Shown: positions 49,715-58,878, counted from the stretch's first letter. The stretch is 64,000 nucleotides of DNA from Candidatus Poseidonia sp. (GCA_022426155.1 JAKMEE010000022.1:1-64000), one strand, 5' to 3'. Notes: generated from the letters alone by a model not told the origin. Numbers and translations are program-made.

Positions 49715-52038
49715 GATTTTGCCTCCTTCGGCTCGCCTTTCCATAATCGTTCTTTCAGGCCGGGGGCATCACTTTCAGTGTGATGTCCATGAATTTCATT
49801 CATGTCTTTCTGGGTTGGAATATCATGGAAGGAAGGCGTTGGTGGAGGTGAAGATGTGGACCATTCAAGGGACCATCCGCCCCACGGGTCCTTGCCAACT
49901 GGTTCGCCTCGTCGAGCGGAATACACGATGTTCCAAACCAAGAGCAATTGACTGATTCCGAAGATAAAGGCAAAGATGGATACAGCCATATTGTACTCAG
50001 CAAAGCCGGATTCGAGTGTGTAGGAGTGTGTGCGCCGTGGCATGCCCATGATTCCTAGAGCGTGCATGGGCCAGAATGCTGCATTGTAAGCCGAGAACCC
50101 GATGAGGAAATGCCACAATCCCAACGTCTCGTTCAACTTTCGACCTGTTGCTTTGGGGTACCAGTAATACACGGCAGAGAACAGGGCGAAGACCGTCCCA
50201 CCGATGAAGACGTAGTGGAAGTGAGCAACGACGAAGTATGTGTCATGGAAATGAATGTCAAGTCCTGCAACTGGGAAGAACATTCCAGAGATACCACCAA
50301 GGGTGAAGGTGACAAGGAAGCCTAGGGACCACAATGTGTGAGTTTTCATTACGAGAGACCCACCCCACAGAGTTGCTAGCCAGTTGAAGATTTTCGCACC
50401 GGTTGGAATCGCGACCAACATCGTGGTGACCATGAACAGAGCTCTCCAGAACGGGTCCATCCCTGATGTGAGCATGTGATGGCCCCATACGATGAAGCCG
50501 ACAATGCCAATACCAGCCATGGCGATGACCATTGATTTGTACCCGAAGATTGAGCGGCGTGCAGAAGTAGCAAGCACTTCCGATACGATACCAAACGCAG
50601 GAACGATGACCACGTACACCTCGGGATGGCCGAAGAACCAGAACAAGTGCTGGAAGAGCAGCGGATCTCCCCCGGCAACGAAGAATTGTGTGCCAATGGT
50701 GTGGTCAAACAACAAGAAAACAACACCGATGATGAAAGCAGGGAGTGACATGTAGAGCATGAACACACTGATGAAGACTGACCATGAGAACAAGGGCATC
50801 TTCATCCATGTCACGCCAGGCGCTCGCATGGTGAACACTGTGGTGATGAAGTTCACACCTCCGAGGGTGGAAGATGCACCAAGCATAATCATACCAGAGA
50901 TGAACGCCGTGGTTCCTGGGTTCGAACCATAATCTGCTAGTGTTGATCCTAAGTTTGCCTCGTTGAGCGATGAATAAGGCGGGTACATCACCCAAGTGAT
51001 GTCTGAACCTTCACCCGACCAAATTCCAGTAAAGATTAGTGGCGCGGAGAAGACGAGAAGCCACAGGCCCATGGCGTTGATTCGGGGGAATGCAAGATCC
51101 TTAGCGCCTATCTGGAGCGGTAGAACATAGTTCATGAAACCAGCAATCATTGGCATGGCCGCAAGGAAAATCATGGTTGTTCCGTGAAGGGTGAAGAAAG
51201 AGTTGTATTCGTCGTAGGTGAGGAAATCATTCTCTGGGAGTGCCAATTGAATGCGGAAGAGCAAGGCTAGCAATCCTCCAACGAGGAAGAAGAAGAATCC
51301 GAACAAGAAGTACATGATTCCGACTTCTTTGTGGTCGGTGGTGGTCAACCAAGGTTTGAGGAAACTCCAGAATCGCTCCATAGTGAAGGTTTCGGGGGAG
51401 CGTCGATAGAACACCCAGAGGACACCGACAAAGACAAGTCCAGCAGCAAGGCCGATGGATGTGACGAAGATCACAAGAGCACCAGCACTTGGGGCAACGG
51501 CTCCAGCGTTCACGCCGGGAATCATAACAATAGCTTGATTCCACATGTCTCCGCCAGACCCAGCACCACCGTTGACAGCATTGCCGTAAACAGTGATTTC
51601 AACATTCAGGTCATCGGCTGCAGGAGCGGTCCATTCAAAGGTCCATGAGCGAACAGTGTTCGCTTCTGAGGTATGGGTCAATCCACCGTCCATGTTTTGT
51701 CCTAGGGAGGTTGGTACCGCAGCGATGCTGCCGTGAGATGTGAGGATACGATAGCCGCCAGCACGGCCGTTCCATGGGTCGTCCCCTTCGAGACTGCCAT
51801 CGTTGTACAATTCCATATCATCGTTGACAACGGTGACTGTGAACGTGTAAACTTCGCTTGCGTTATATGTCTCAGGTAATCCATCTACCAAGACACTCGT
51901 ATCGGGTGAAGTGCCACCGTGGCAAGAACAGCCTTGGTCTCCAGCTGAACCAATTCCACTCGGGATGGCATTGAATTGCGGCGTGGCTACAAGGGCGAGC
52001 AAAAGCACACCGAGCATGGCTACAGTTCGAGTACGCAT
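49711..52038 (-). CDS. coxA: Cytochrome c oxidase subunit I with N-terminal secreted domain
   Basis: 775 residues. A signal peptide (VAMLGVLLLALVATPQF) is followed by a beta domain of about 140 residues. It starts GSAGDQGCSCHGG, with Cys37, Cys39 and His40, and resembles the choice-of-anchor V/Reeler-like modules, which also start with a Cys-x-x-Cys-His region. After a first helix the normal subunit I begins: TTTDHKEVGIMYFLFG, FFTLHGTTMIFLAAMP (haem a His), FWFFGHPEVYVVIVPAFG (Cu-B His and the A-type Glu) and FHDTYFVVAHFHYVFIGG (haem His pair). It reduces oxygen to water and pumps protons. It overlaps the coxB stop by one base and coxC by four. Confidence 0.95.
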   Translation of the reverse strand: MRTRTVAMLGVLLLALVATPQFNAIPSGIGSAGDQGCSCHGGTSPDTSVLVDGLPETYNASEVYTFTVTVVNDDMELYNDGSLEGDDPWNGRAGGYRILTSHGSIAAVPTSLGQNMDGGLTHTSEANTVRSWTFEWTAPAADDLNVEITVYGNAVNGGAGSGGDMWNQAIVMIPGVNAGAVAPSAGALVIFVTSIGLAAGLVFVGVLWVFYRRSPETFTMERFWSFLKPWLTTTDHKEVGIMYFLFGFFFFLVGGLLALLFRIQLALPENDFLTYDEYNSFFTLHGTTMIFLAAMPMIAGFMNYVLPLQIGAKDLAFPRINAMGLWLLVFSAPLIFTGIWSGEGSDITWVMYPPYSSLNEANLGSTLADYGSNPGTTAFISGMIMLGASSTLGGVNFITTVFTMRAPGVTWMKMPLFSWSVFISVFMLYMSLPAFIIGVVFLLFDHTIGTQFFVAGGDPLLFQHLFWFFGHPEVYVVIVPAFGIVSEVLATSARRSIFGYKSMVIAMAGIGIVGFIVWGHHMLTSGMDPFWRALFMVTTMLVAIPTGAKIFNWLATLWGGSLVMKTHTLWSLGFLVTFTLGGISGMFFPVAGLDIHFHDTYFVVAHFHYVFIGGTVFALFSAVYYWYPKATGRKLNETLGLWHFLIGFSAYNAAFWPMHALGIMGMPRRTHSYTLESGFAEYNMAVSIFAFIFGISQLLLVWNIVYSARRGEPVGKDPWGGWSLEWSTSSPPPTPSFHDIPTQKDMNEIHGHHTESDAPGLKERLWKGEPKEAKS

Positions 52039-53045
52039 CAGTAATCGCCTCCAGCATTCGCCCCTGCTGGTGAACCAGGGAACGTGTCTTCAGTAGCGCA
52101 GTTCGTCCCTTTTGGAAGGCCATTAGCGTAATCTTCCATGGCGACGACTTTGACTTGCCCCACCATTTGTGAGTGCTGGTTACCACAGTATTCGTAACAT
52201 CGAATGTCGAAGACGCCTGCGTCATCGGGCGTGACGGTCATGTAGGTTCCATTTTCAAGTCCAGGAACGAGATCTTCTTTGACCCCCCATTCGGGTAGTC
52301 CAAACGAATGTTGCACACCAACATATTTTGGATTGGAGTCGTCAGATGGCTTCGAGTGCATTTCGAAAATGATGGGGACGTCGCAAGGGATGATCATATC
52401 TTCACTTGCAGCGGAGGAGAAAATGTGGCCTTTCGGAATGTGCATCCATGTGTGGATGACATTCCCATCGGTGTCGGTGACTTCAACGGTGGCGAAGGCG
52501 TAGGGGTCAAATGTCAAAGTTTCGTCAAGTGAAACCGTCATTTGGTCCAGTTCGTAATCTGTGCTTTCACCTTTCACGGTGACGGTTGCATTGACGGCTT
52601 GAGATCCAGCCCCTCCGTTGATTGTAAGAGCCGTACCGGCCCAATCGACATCAACTGAAGTGGCTTGAACATCATCTTCCCATGTGAGGCTGTCTTCATA
52701 TTCAAACTCCCAAAACCACTGCTTTCCTGTGATGACCATGTTGTGGCCTTCGCTGTCTTCTGGGATGACCCAGACTTCGGTGTTGGAAGAAAGCGCGAGG
52801 ACAACTAGCCAAGCGACAATAATGGTTGGGACCACGTAAAACAACACTTCAATGGGTGTGTTGTGTCGGTCTACGGGAAATGCTCCGACTTCAATATGGT
52901 CGATATGTGAGGTGTCAGGTTCAACGCCATCGCGGTATCGCAGCATGGCCAAAAACATCCAACCGAAAGTGAAAATTCCGACAAGAATTGACCAGAACAT
53001 GAATTTATCGTAAAGAACAGAGAAAACCGTATCTTCTGCAACCAT
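52038..53045 (-). CDS. coxB: Cytochrome c oxidase subunit II (CuA)
   Basis: 335 residues. Two N-terminal membrane helices (FMFWSILVGIFTFGWMFLAM, IEVLFYVVPTIIVAWLVVLA) precede the cupredoxin domain. The CuA site is complete: VQHSFGLPEWG supplies His, and CYEYCGNQHSQM supplies two Cys, His and Met. The aromatic ITGKQWFWEFEYED is the cytochrome c docking stretch. An acidic insertion of about 75 residues lies between that stretch and HTWMHIPKGHIFSS. It is the first gene of the minus-strand operon; a GC-rich hairpin lies just upstream of the start. Confidence 0.95.
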   Translation of the reverse strand: MVAEDTVFSVLYDKFMFWSILVGIFTFGWMFLAMLRYRDGVEPDTSHIDHIEVGAFPVDRHNTPIEVLFYVVPTIIVAWLVVLALSSNTEVWVIPEDSEGHNMVITGKQWFWEFEYEDSLTWEDDVQATSVDVDWAGTALTINGGAGSQAVNATVTVKGESTDYELDQMTVSLDETLTFDPYAFATVEVTDTDGNVIHTWMHIPKGHIFSSAASEDMIIPCDVPIIFEMHSKPSDDSNPKYVGVQHSFGLPEWGVKEDLVPGLENGTYMTVTPDDAGVFDIRCYEYCGNQHSQMVGQVKVVAMEDYANGLPKGTNCATEDTFPGSPAGANAGGDY

Positions 53046-53056
53046 GCAAGCACCTT

Positions 53057-53086
53057 GTTTAAGGGGCCGTGACGCCCCTCCTTAAG
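53057..53086 (-). repeat. Inverted repeat in the leader of the cox operon
   Basis: AGGGGC (53062-53067) pairs with GCCCCT (53074-53079) across a six-base loop, and flanking TTTAA/TTAAG extend the stem after a CC bulge. It lies 12-40 bases upstream of the coxB start codon. It may be an RNA hairpin or a protein site; no function is claimed. Confidence 0.4.
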
Positions 53087-53234
53087 CATTTGTTGAAAGG
53101 GGTCTGTGATGGTTGAACTTTCCCCCCCAAGGTCCCTGCTTAAACACACTCCGTTTTTGGTGTTAAATGATAGAAATTTGGCGGAAAGATTCGCGCCTTT
53201 CCAAGTCACCTAAGCGCCGACGAAAATAAAAACC

Positions 53235-53251
53235 TCCTTCAAAATGAAGGA
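53235..53251 (+). promoter_or_regulatory. Hairpin directly before the DUF167 start codon
   Basis: TCCTTC (53235-53240) pairs with GAAGGA (53246-53251) around AAAAT, ending two bases before the ATG at 53254. The right arm holds the only Shine-Dalgarno-like GGA, so folding would hide it. Control of translation is an inference; an AT-rich TATA-like AAAATAAAA lies just upstream and could instead give a leaderless transcript. Confidence 0.35.
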
Positions 53252-53253
53252 CC

Positions 53254-53583
53254 ATGGAATTCGTGGCCTGCTTGTCACAAACTCTGGATGAAGCCTTGCT
53301 CCTCGAGGTCGAAGTTCAACCTGGAGCTTCACGTCAAGGAATTGTTGGCTTCAATTCTTGGAGAGGTCGATTGATGGTGGCTGTTCGAGCGGAAGCAAAA
53401 CAAGGACAAGCAAATCGAGCTCTTCTGCATGTATTGGCAGAACAATGTCTCCTTCGCCCTAACCAATTGAGTGTGACAACTGGGCACTCATCTCGACAAA
53501 AGCGAGTACGAATTGAAGGAGCAAGCCGGGAAATATTGGTCGAACGCCTTGCACAATTGTTGGGGGGTGGCCATGATGGATGA
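53254..53583 (+). CDS. DUF167/YggU-family protein
   Basis: 109 residues. The DUF167 pattern is clear: LLEVEVQPGASRQGIVGFNSWRG, LMVAVRAEAKQGQANRALLHV and LSVTTGHSSRQKRVRIEG. The family is widespread in bacteria, archaea and eukaryotes, and its function is not established. It overlaps the downstream Toprim gene start by about 11 bases, so the two are translationally linked. It is divergent from the cox operon, with about 208 bases between starts. Confidence 0.85.
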   Translation: MEFVACLSQTLDEALLLEVEVQPGASRQGIVGFNSWRGRLMVAVRAEAKQGQANRALLHVLAEQCLLRPNQLSVTTGHSSRQKRVRIEGASREILVERLAQLLGGGHDG

Positions 53584-54070
53584 TACCTACCACGGCCCTA
53601 GAAGGGGTACGGCCAACGCAGAGCAACGCTGGTTGGAAGCTTCCTCATCCCTGGCAGAGGCCCGTCTTCGAAACCGTGAAATGAATTGTCCGATGTTTGT
53701 CGAAGGAAAGCGGGACAAGATCGCACTAGAACGTCTCGGCTTCCAAGGCCCAGTCGAGGTATTGAACCGAGGTTGGTCAGTAGACGATGTTTTAGTTCAT
53801 CTCGTTGACACATACGGAGCACGTCACCCCATTGACGGAGGGATCACACTCTATCTTTTGATGGATTGGGACCGAACAGGGGGGCGGATTCAACGAACCT
53901 GCCGTCGTAATTTAGAATCCTTGGATGTCGCATTTGATGAAGATGTACGTCGCACTCTCATGAGATGCCTCAAACCAGAAACCGTGGTTGTTGAGGGCCT
54001 CTTAGGACTGGCAGAGGTACTCAAGCCGCTGATTGACCAATTCGATTACGAAGATTCGTCAACGGGTTGA
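53573..54070 (+). CDS. Small Toprim-domain protein
   Basis: 165 residues from the ATG at 53573 (a second ATG follows at once). The Toprim motifs are NCPMFVEGKRDKIALERLGF (conserved Glu) and LYLLMDWDRTGGRIQRTC (the DxD region). The overall size matches archaeal stand-alone Toprim proteins related to RNase M5/DnaG-like folds (COG1658-type neighbours). These act on nucleic acids through metal-bound acidic residues; the substrate here is unknown. It overlaps the end of DUF167 and, by 25 bases, the convergent Lrp gene. Confidence 0.75.
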   Translation: MMDDTYHGPRRGTANAEQRWLEASSSLAEARLRNREMNCPMFVEGKRDKIALERLGFQGPVEVLNRGWSVDDVLVHLVDTYGARHPIDGGITLYLLMDWDRTGGRIQRTCRRNLESLDVAFDEDVRRTLMRCLKPETVVVEGLLGLAEVLKPLIDQFDYEDSSTG

Positions 54071-54516
54071 GGGAGAGGGTCTTCCTTCACCGTGTTCAAG
54101 ACCACATGAGTGAATGAGCGAGCAACACCGTCCAATGTAAAGACGGTTTTTGTTAAATCATCCAAATCTGCTCGGTCTTTTACACGGGCTAACACCATTG
54201 AATCCCAATCTCCAGTGACGTCGTAGACGGCGAACACACGGGGGTCTGCAGCAATGCGTTGTTGCACATCGATCATTCGACCTTTCATGATTCTCAAACC
54301 AGCCATGATGGTCATACTCCAACCGATTTCTTCAGGGTTCAAAACGGCAGCATACCCCTGGATGACCCCCCCATCCTCCAATCGTTTGAGGCGATTGGTC
54401 ACCGTGCCTTGTGCCACACCTAGGGCTCGCGCAAGTTGGCGTTGGCTGGCCCTCGCATCGTTCTTGAGTAACGCCAGCAAACGGCGGTCGGTATCATCCA
54501 AATCCATGGGCCTCAC
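54046..54516 (-). CDS. Lrp/AsnC-family transcription regulator
   Basis: 156 residues. The N-terminal helix-turn-helix reads LDDTDRRLLALLKNDARASQ and QLARALGVAQGTVTNRLKRL. The C-terminal RAM domain holds VFAVYDVTGDWDSMVLARVK and a C-terminal strand (SFTHVVLNTVKEDP). Lrp proteins assemble as dimers to octamers and respond to amino acids. The start at 54516 overlaps the stop of the upstream membrane-protein gene (ATGA); MDLDD three codons later is an alternative. It forms one operon with NSUN and that membrane protein. Confidence 0.92.
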   Translation of the reverse strand: MRPMDLDDTDRRLLALLKNDARASQRQLARALGVAQGTVTNRLKRLEDGGVIQGYAAVLNPEEIGWSMTIMAGLRIMKGRMIDVQQRIAADPRVFAVYDVTGDWDSMVLARVKDRADLDDLTKTVFTLDGVARSFTHVVLNTVKEDPLPQPVDESS

Positions 54517-55688
54517 TCTTCATCATCAGGGCCGTTCACTTCAACGCTTCCATCTATTGCGATTGGCGTGTGCTTGGCCACCCAGAGATGTTGGCGCCAA
54601 ATTCCAAACTCCTCGAGGTCGAGACTGACTTCAAAGCGGCAATCCTCTTCGCCCTCGTGTACAAAACGTAGGTACAATTCTTTCACTTCGAAGGCTTGGA
54701 GGGTAGGTTTGGCTGGTTGCCCCTTGAATTTCCATGGCGATGTGACGGACCAATTGACCGTTCGAAACGGGACCGCTCCCGCTTCCATACGAACCAGTAA
54801 TTTTGTTGATGAATCACTCGCCCATGTCGCAGTAATCCGAGGCATGCTTTTTTCACGAGTCCGAAGGTTTGCGAACAATGTGGTCACAAGAATGACCGCA
54901 ATCACCATTCCAATAGCGGCCATGAGCGTGTCCGATGAACTCACATCCATGTCAGAGCTTGGTACAGTTCCATGAGAAAATGCAAGAATTGATTGGCTGT
55001 TATTCGACCCTTCAATTCCTCCAAACATGACCAGTGAATATGACCAGCCACGAGGATATGCTTCCAAATCGACTCCCGCCGCAACCAAATGATCCTCTGG
55101 AAGTTCAAACACTGTATGCGTGGTGTTGTCTTGGCCATGTGAAAATCCAACTTCAGGGCGCATATCCCTAACTAAATGATGCATGGTTCGTTCGTGTTGG
55201 TCTATCGCTTTGTTTTCGGTTAGCACAACGTACAGCAGGGTGTTGTTGGTGAGATTCTCTTGGGGGGTAATGGACACATCAAAGAGCAACGAGCGGACTC
55301 CTGATGAACCCGAAACCACGCGAACATGCCCGTCGATCAAAACCATTGGTTGTTTGGGAATTGTATGGTTCACGGAGGTGGGGGGTGAGGTTGAATCAGA
55401 GAGATTGAGGCCTAGAGCCCCAGATCTGTAAATGGCATCATCATCAGGCCAGTTAGACCCTGTGGTTTCACTCCATGGCCACCATCCCCATTGGATGCGG
55501 TCTTCAGTATCCCCTTCTGTTCCTGAACCCTGCTCGTCGACGAAGATTTCTTCCAACGTCCCTGGTTGATGTTTTGACAAAGGGCTGGATGCATGGAGGG
55601 TCCAAGTTGCTTCTTGGGCTGCTGCCATGGAGAGCCAACAAACAATGAAGGCCGTGCAGATAACAAGATGGCGTTTCACGTTCCTCAT
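54513..55688 (-). CDS. Membrane-anchored exported protein, unknown function
   Basis: 391 residues. The signal peptide is RHLVICTAFIVCWLSMAAAQ. About 225 exported residues are beta-rich, with several Asn-x-Ser/Thr sites (possible glycosylation). One membrane helix (TLMAAIGMVIAVILVTTLFA) and a 130-residue cytoplasmic beta domain follow (VRMEAGAVPFRTVNWSVTSP, ELYLRFVHEGEEDCRFEVSL). It sits between NSUN and Lrp with four-base ATGA overlaps on both sides. Not recognised; the tight coupling suggests a shared condition of expression. Confidence 0.65.
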   Translation of the reverse strand: MRNVKRHLVICTAFIVCWLSMAAAQEATWTLHASSPLSKHQPGTLEEIFVDEQGSGTEGDTEDRIQWGWWPWSETTGSNWPDDDAIYRSGALGLNLSDSTSPPTSVNHTIPKQPMVLIDGHVRVVSGSSGVRSLLFDVSITPQENLTNNTLLYVVLTENKAIDQHERTMHHLVRDMRPEVGFSHGQDNTTHTVFELPEDHLVAAGVDLEAYPRGWSYSLVMFGGIEGSNNSQSILAFSHGTVPSSDMDVSSSDTLMAAIGMVIAVILVTTLFANLRTREKSMPRITATWASDSSTKLLVRMEAGAVPFRTVNWSVTSPWKFKGQPAKPTLQAFEVKELYLRFVHEGEEDCRFEVSLDLEEFGIWRQHLWVAKHTPIAIDGSVEVNGPDDEE

Positions 55689-57394
55689 TCCTCTTCATCT
55701 CTCCAAGGGAGATCCAATTTCCTTCTGAGCACATCTTGTTCTGCTTTGTCAATCATCAGAGTAACTCTTGCTCCAATCCACACAGAGATGATAACACGGG
55801 ATTCAGCAGCTTCAGTAACGAAGAGCAGTGCTCCAGAGGCTGGTGGCTCACAGCCAACTACTTCACAGAATTCTTCGACCATCGGAGCCCAACCTCTCAA
55901 CACGCGTTCAAATATATCGGCTTCAATCTCCATGATGTTATCAGAAATGTCATGCTGAAGCAAATGAATCGCTTCTTGTCGAGTTCGCCATGAGCCTTTT
56001 TTGAGAGTAAATGCAGGCATTCCAACATGAAGTACTCGAAGAGGGTGAAAGGTTCCTTTTGGCCAACGTTCTCCTTTGTTTGTTGGGCATTCACGGTCAA
56101 AGAGGCGCTCATGAATCATGGGCGGTGCGATGTTCATTCGTTTTCCACGTTGCCAAACAGAATAGGGGACATGATCTAATCCATAATGCCCGAACACCTC
56201 GTCCCGCACCGTAATATCAACGGGAAGTACCGTGTTTTTGTCAGGGTGCGGTGGGGTTCTGATTTTTGGCTCCCACTCGGGGTCACGCCGAAGTTCGCGT
56301 CTCGAGCGGAAAGTTTGCGCAGTACCTTCTGGCGATTCCTCTGGACGATGTCGAAGCAATGCCAAAAAGAACCCTCCTGTGTCGTTGTCGTGGTGCCATA
56401 ACCTTCGACAATTAAGCAAGGCCTTTGAAATGCCTTGTTCTGCGACCGTATCGATTTCCTCCACCATTTGGATACGCTGAGAGGGCGAAAGGTGTTCATG
56501 TTTGAGAAATGGGGTTGCTGACGGAATCTCAAACGGTGTCACAGGGGTGCCATCTTGGTCGAAACAAGGCCAATCCGCCAAACCCGGGCGAAGGAGTAAC
56601 CCTGGGAATTTTGAGTCCTCTATTGGGAGCAATTCAAGGTAAGGGCACCGGCGTAGTAACTCGGCTACTACCGCCTCGTTTTCCACAGCATCCACGCTGC
56701 AAGTTGAGTACACGAGATGTCCACCAGGGCTGAGCATCGCAGCTCCTCTCATGGCGATGTCAAGTTGTAACTGGAACATTCGACGACCCTCTTGAGGCGT
56801 CCACCCCCACCAAATATCTCGGTTTTTTCTTGTGGTAGCAGTGCCAGTACACGGGACATCAGCAATAACTGCATCAAAACCTGGCGGAGGTATCCTCCCG
56901 ATATGCCGTCCATCATGTTGTGTGATGACCATGTTGGCCAAACTCAACCGGCTACGATTGCTGACGAGCATGTTCAATCGACCCGAAACAGGTTCGTTAG
57001 CGACTACAACGCCGTTGGGGTGCAATGCTTCTGCAAGTTGGGTGGCTTTTGAACCAGGGGCTGCACACATGTCCAGCGCCAGCATATCTTGGGTGAGTTC
57101 TAGGAGTTGAACAGGTAACATGCTGGCCGCTTCTTGGCGCGTGACTCTTCCTGTTTCATGCAATCTTGCCATCAAACGTTGTGCCGTTCCTTCAGGAGCT
57201 CGACCTCTTGGAAATGGCATGATGAAACCGACATCTCCTGGCATCCATGACATGAGCGTTCCCCCCAATTCCTTCAATTGTTGAACGGTCCAATGGCGGT
57301 CATTACGATGCAGTGATACACGGAGAGTTTCGGGAAGGGGCTGCAATGCTGCTTCTAACCACGGTGCTTTGTCAATGCCGAGATGAGCCACCAT
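55685..57394 (-). CDS. NOL1/NOP2/Sun-family RNA cytosine-C5 methyltransferase
   Basis: 569 residues from the ATG at 57394; the longer open frame would overlap the divergent membrane gene. SAM motif I is LDMCAAPGSKATQLAEAL (107-124), the motif IV catalytic Pro-Cys is ADVPCTGTATTRKNRDIW, and the motif VI Cys is YSTCSVDAVENEAVV. This two-Cys set is the NSUN/RsmB hallmark. The long C-terminus (about residues 330-569) is like that of Trm4/NSUN2-type enzymes. It likely makes m5C in tRNA. It starts an operon with a membrane protein and Lrp. Confidence 0.9.
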   Translation of the reverse strand: MVAHLGIDKAPWLEAALQPLPETLRVSLHRNDRHWTVQQLKELGGTLMSWMPGDVGFIMPFPRGRAPEGTAQRLMARLHETGRVTRQEAASMLPVQLLELTQDMLALDMCAAPGSKATQLAEALHPNGVVVANEPVSGRLNMLVSNRSRLSLANMVITQHDGRHIGRIPPPGFDAVIADVPCTGTATTRKNRDIWWGWTPQEGRRMFQLQLDIAMRGAAMLSPGGHLVYSTCSVDAVENEAVVAELLRRCPYLELLPIEDSKFPGLLLRPGLADWPCFDQDGTPVTPFEIPSATPFLKHEHLSPSQRIQMVEEIDTVAEQGISKALLNCRRLWHHDNDTGGFFLALLRHRPEESPEGTAQTFRSRRELRRDPEWEPKIRTPPHPDKNTVLPVDITVRDEVFGHYGLDHVPYSVWQRGKRMNIAPPMIHERLFDRECPTNKGERWPKGTFHPLRVLHVGMPAFTLKKGSWRTRQEAIHLLQHDISDNIMEIEADIFERVLRGWAPMVEEFCEVVGCEPPASGALLFVTEAAESRVIISVWIGARVTLMIDKAEQDVLRRKLDLPWRDEEE

Positions 57395-57447
57395 GTTGGT
57401 GAGGGGCGCTTGCTGGGCCCAAGCGCGCCGTTCTTCATCACGATCGG

Positions 57448-58878
57448 TTGGGCCTCGCACACACCTTCCTCCAAGCGCTTCGTTTTGTGGCTTCCGCCAC
57501 CTACAAAGAGCGTCGCCTCCCAATCCCTCTCATGCTGGCCGAATCTGCTCCGTGGTACCTCCCCGCGATGATTGGCCTTACCGTTGCTTGGATTGCAGCA
57601 CCTTATGTTTCACAAAAGATGACACAAGAAGGCCGATTATGGAACGCTTATGTTTGGGCCCCCATAATTCTAGCAGTAGGCCTTCTTCTTCACCGCTGCC
57701 AAACCATTTGGTCTCTTGACCAACGTTCTCGCGAGGTTGGATTGGTGTTGGGGGGGGCTTCCAATTTCACCGAACGTGTGCAACTGCTATTCAACGGACA
57801 AGGCGGCCTCGAAGGTGCGTACTTATCCGTTCTAATCTTCGCAGCTCTTTGCCCCCGTCTTCCGAGTTTGCGCAACGTAAAGCCTAGGCAACAGGAGGAG
57901 GTACAAGTTCGAATCATGGCCCACACCGGTTGGTGGGCCCTCTTGCTCGCCACCCTACTGTTTCCAGTAGAAGCCTATGAGTCGTTGACTTCCATTCCCC
58001 TTCAACCGACACAGGCTTTGCCTGGATGGTCGGTATTTGGCTCAATATTGATCTGCACTCTTCTCTTGGTGATGTCGGGAGAAATTGTTGCATCTTCTGC
58101 CATGCTTGCCCACTCAAGGGCAACAACCCTTCTTTTTCAGCGAGCAATTCTCAAGATTGTCATCCTGTTACCTTTGGCTTGGTGGCTGTTATGGAACATG
58201 GAACCTCTCTCCACTTCATGGTGGGATCGTCCAGATCAACACTCCCTGGAAACCTTGGCCTTAATCGTAATCAGTTATGCAACCATGGTGTGTTTTGTTC
58301 ATGCCCCCGCCGCATGGTTTGAGAGGTCCCTGGGAGTTACAAAGAATCAAAGTTGGTCACTTGGATTGACATTTCTCATCGTCGTAGCCTGCCTTTTCCT
58401 CACTTCACGTTGGATGGTCGGGCAACTTGAAGGAACTGAGTCAGGAATGAATCCATGGTTGAGGGCGTTTGGTGTTACCGCTGCCTTTTCCTTATTCGCC
58501 ACCGCTGTCATGTATTTGCCAAGTGCAGGTTTTGATGCTGCATATCGTCCTGAGCTGTGGTGGCTTCGTTGGGCATTAATCCTTATTCTCCCCATAGGTC
58601 TTTGGTTTTCGAACAATGTATGGGTTCTTCTCCCCGGAATTTTTCTTGCGGGTGGGGCGACACTTCTCCTCCCTTGGCAAATAGAAACACATCAACATGA
58701 GATGTTTAAGCAACGCACGCTGACCATGCTTGCTGGAGCTGTCATACTTGGAGTGGCCATCTTTGTTGCTGCCCCTAACATGCTTGTAGCCACCACCTTG
58801 AGCGCAAGTGTATTGGCAATTTTGAGCGTTATATTTTCAAAAATGGGTAGCCATTGGTTGAGTGGTGAACCCTCCTGA
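57448..58878 (+). CDS. Polytopic membrane protein, unknown function
   Basis: 476 residues with about 12 hydrophobic helices over the whole length. It has no motif that I recognise as a transporter signature. The frame begins with a TTG at 57448; the first ATG is at 57532 (MLAESAPWYLPAMIGL), so the start is uncertain. The cytoplasmic-looking segment FNGQGGLEGAYLSVLIFA, with FERSLGVTKNQSWSLGL later, might suggest a respiratory-chain antiporter-like fold, but this is weak. It is divergent from NSUN. Confidence 0.55.
   Translation: MGLAHTFLQALRFVASATYKERRLPIPLMLAESAPWYLPAMIGLTVAWIAAPYVSQKMTQEGRLWNAYVWAPIILAVGLLLHRCQTIWSLDQRSREVGLVLGGASNFTERVQLLFNGQGGLEGAYLSVLIFAALCPRLPSLRNVKPRQQEEVQVRIMAHTGWWALLLATLLFPVEAYESLTSIPLQPTQALPGWSVFGSILICTLLLVMSGEIVASSAMLAHSRATTLLFQRAILKIVILLPLAWWLLWNMEPLSTSWWDRPDQHSLETLALIVISYATMVCFVHAPAAWFERSLGVTKNQSWSLGLTFLIVVACLFLTSRWMVGQLEGTESGMNPWLRAFGVTAAFSLFATAVMYLPSAGFDAAYRPELWWLRWALILILPIGLWFSNNVWVLLPGIFLAGGATLLLPWQIETHQHEMFKQRTLTMLAGAVILGVAIFVAAPNMLVATTLSASVLAILSVIFSKMGSHWLSGEPS

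Noticed and set aside
51918-51929. Haem c attachment site in CoxA (CSCH)
   Set aside because: Only one residue separates the Cys, while covalent haem c normally needs CxxCH. A metal site or disulfide is more likely, so I do not call a cytochrome.
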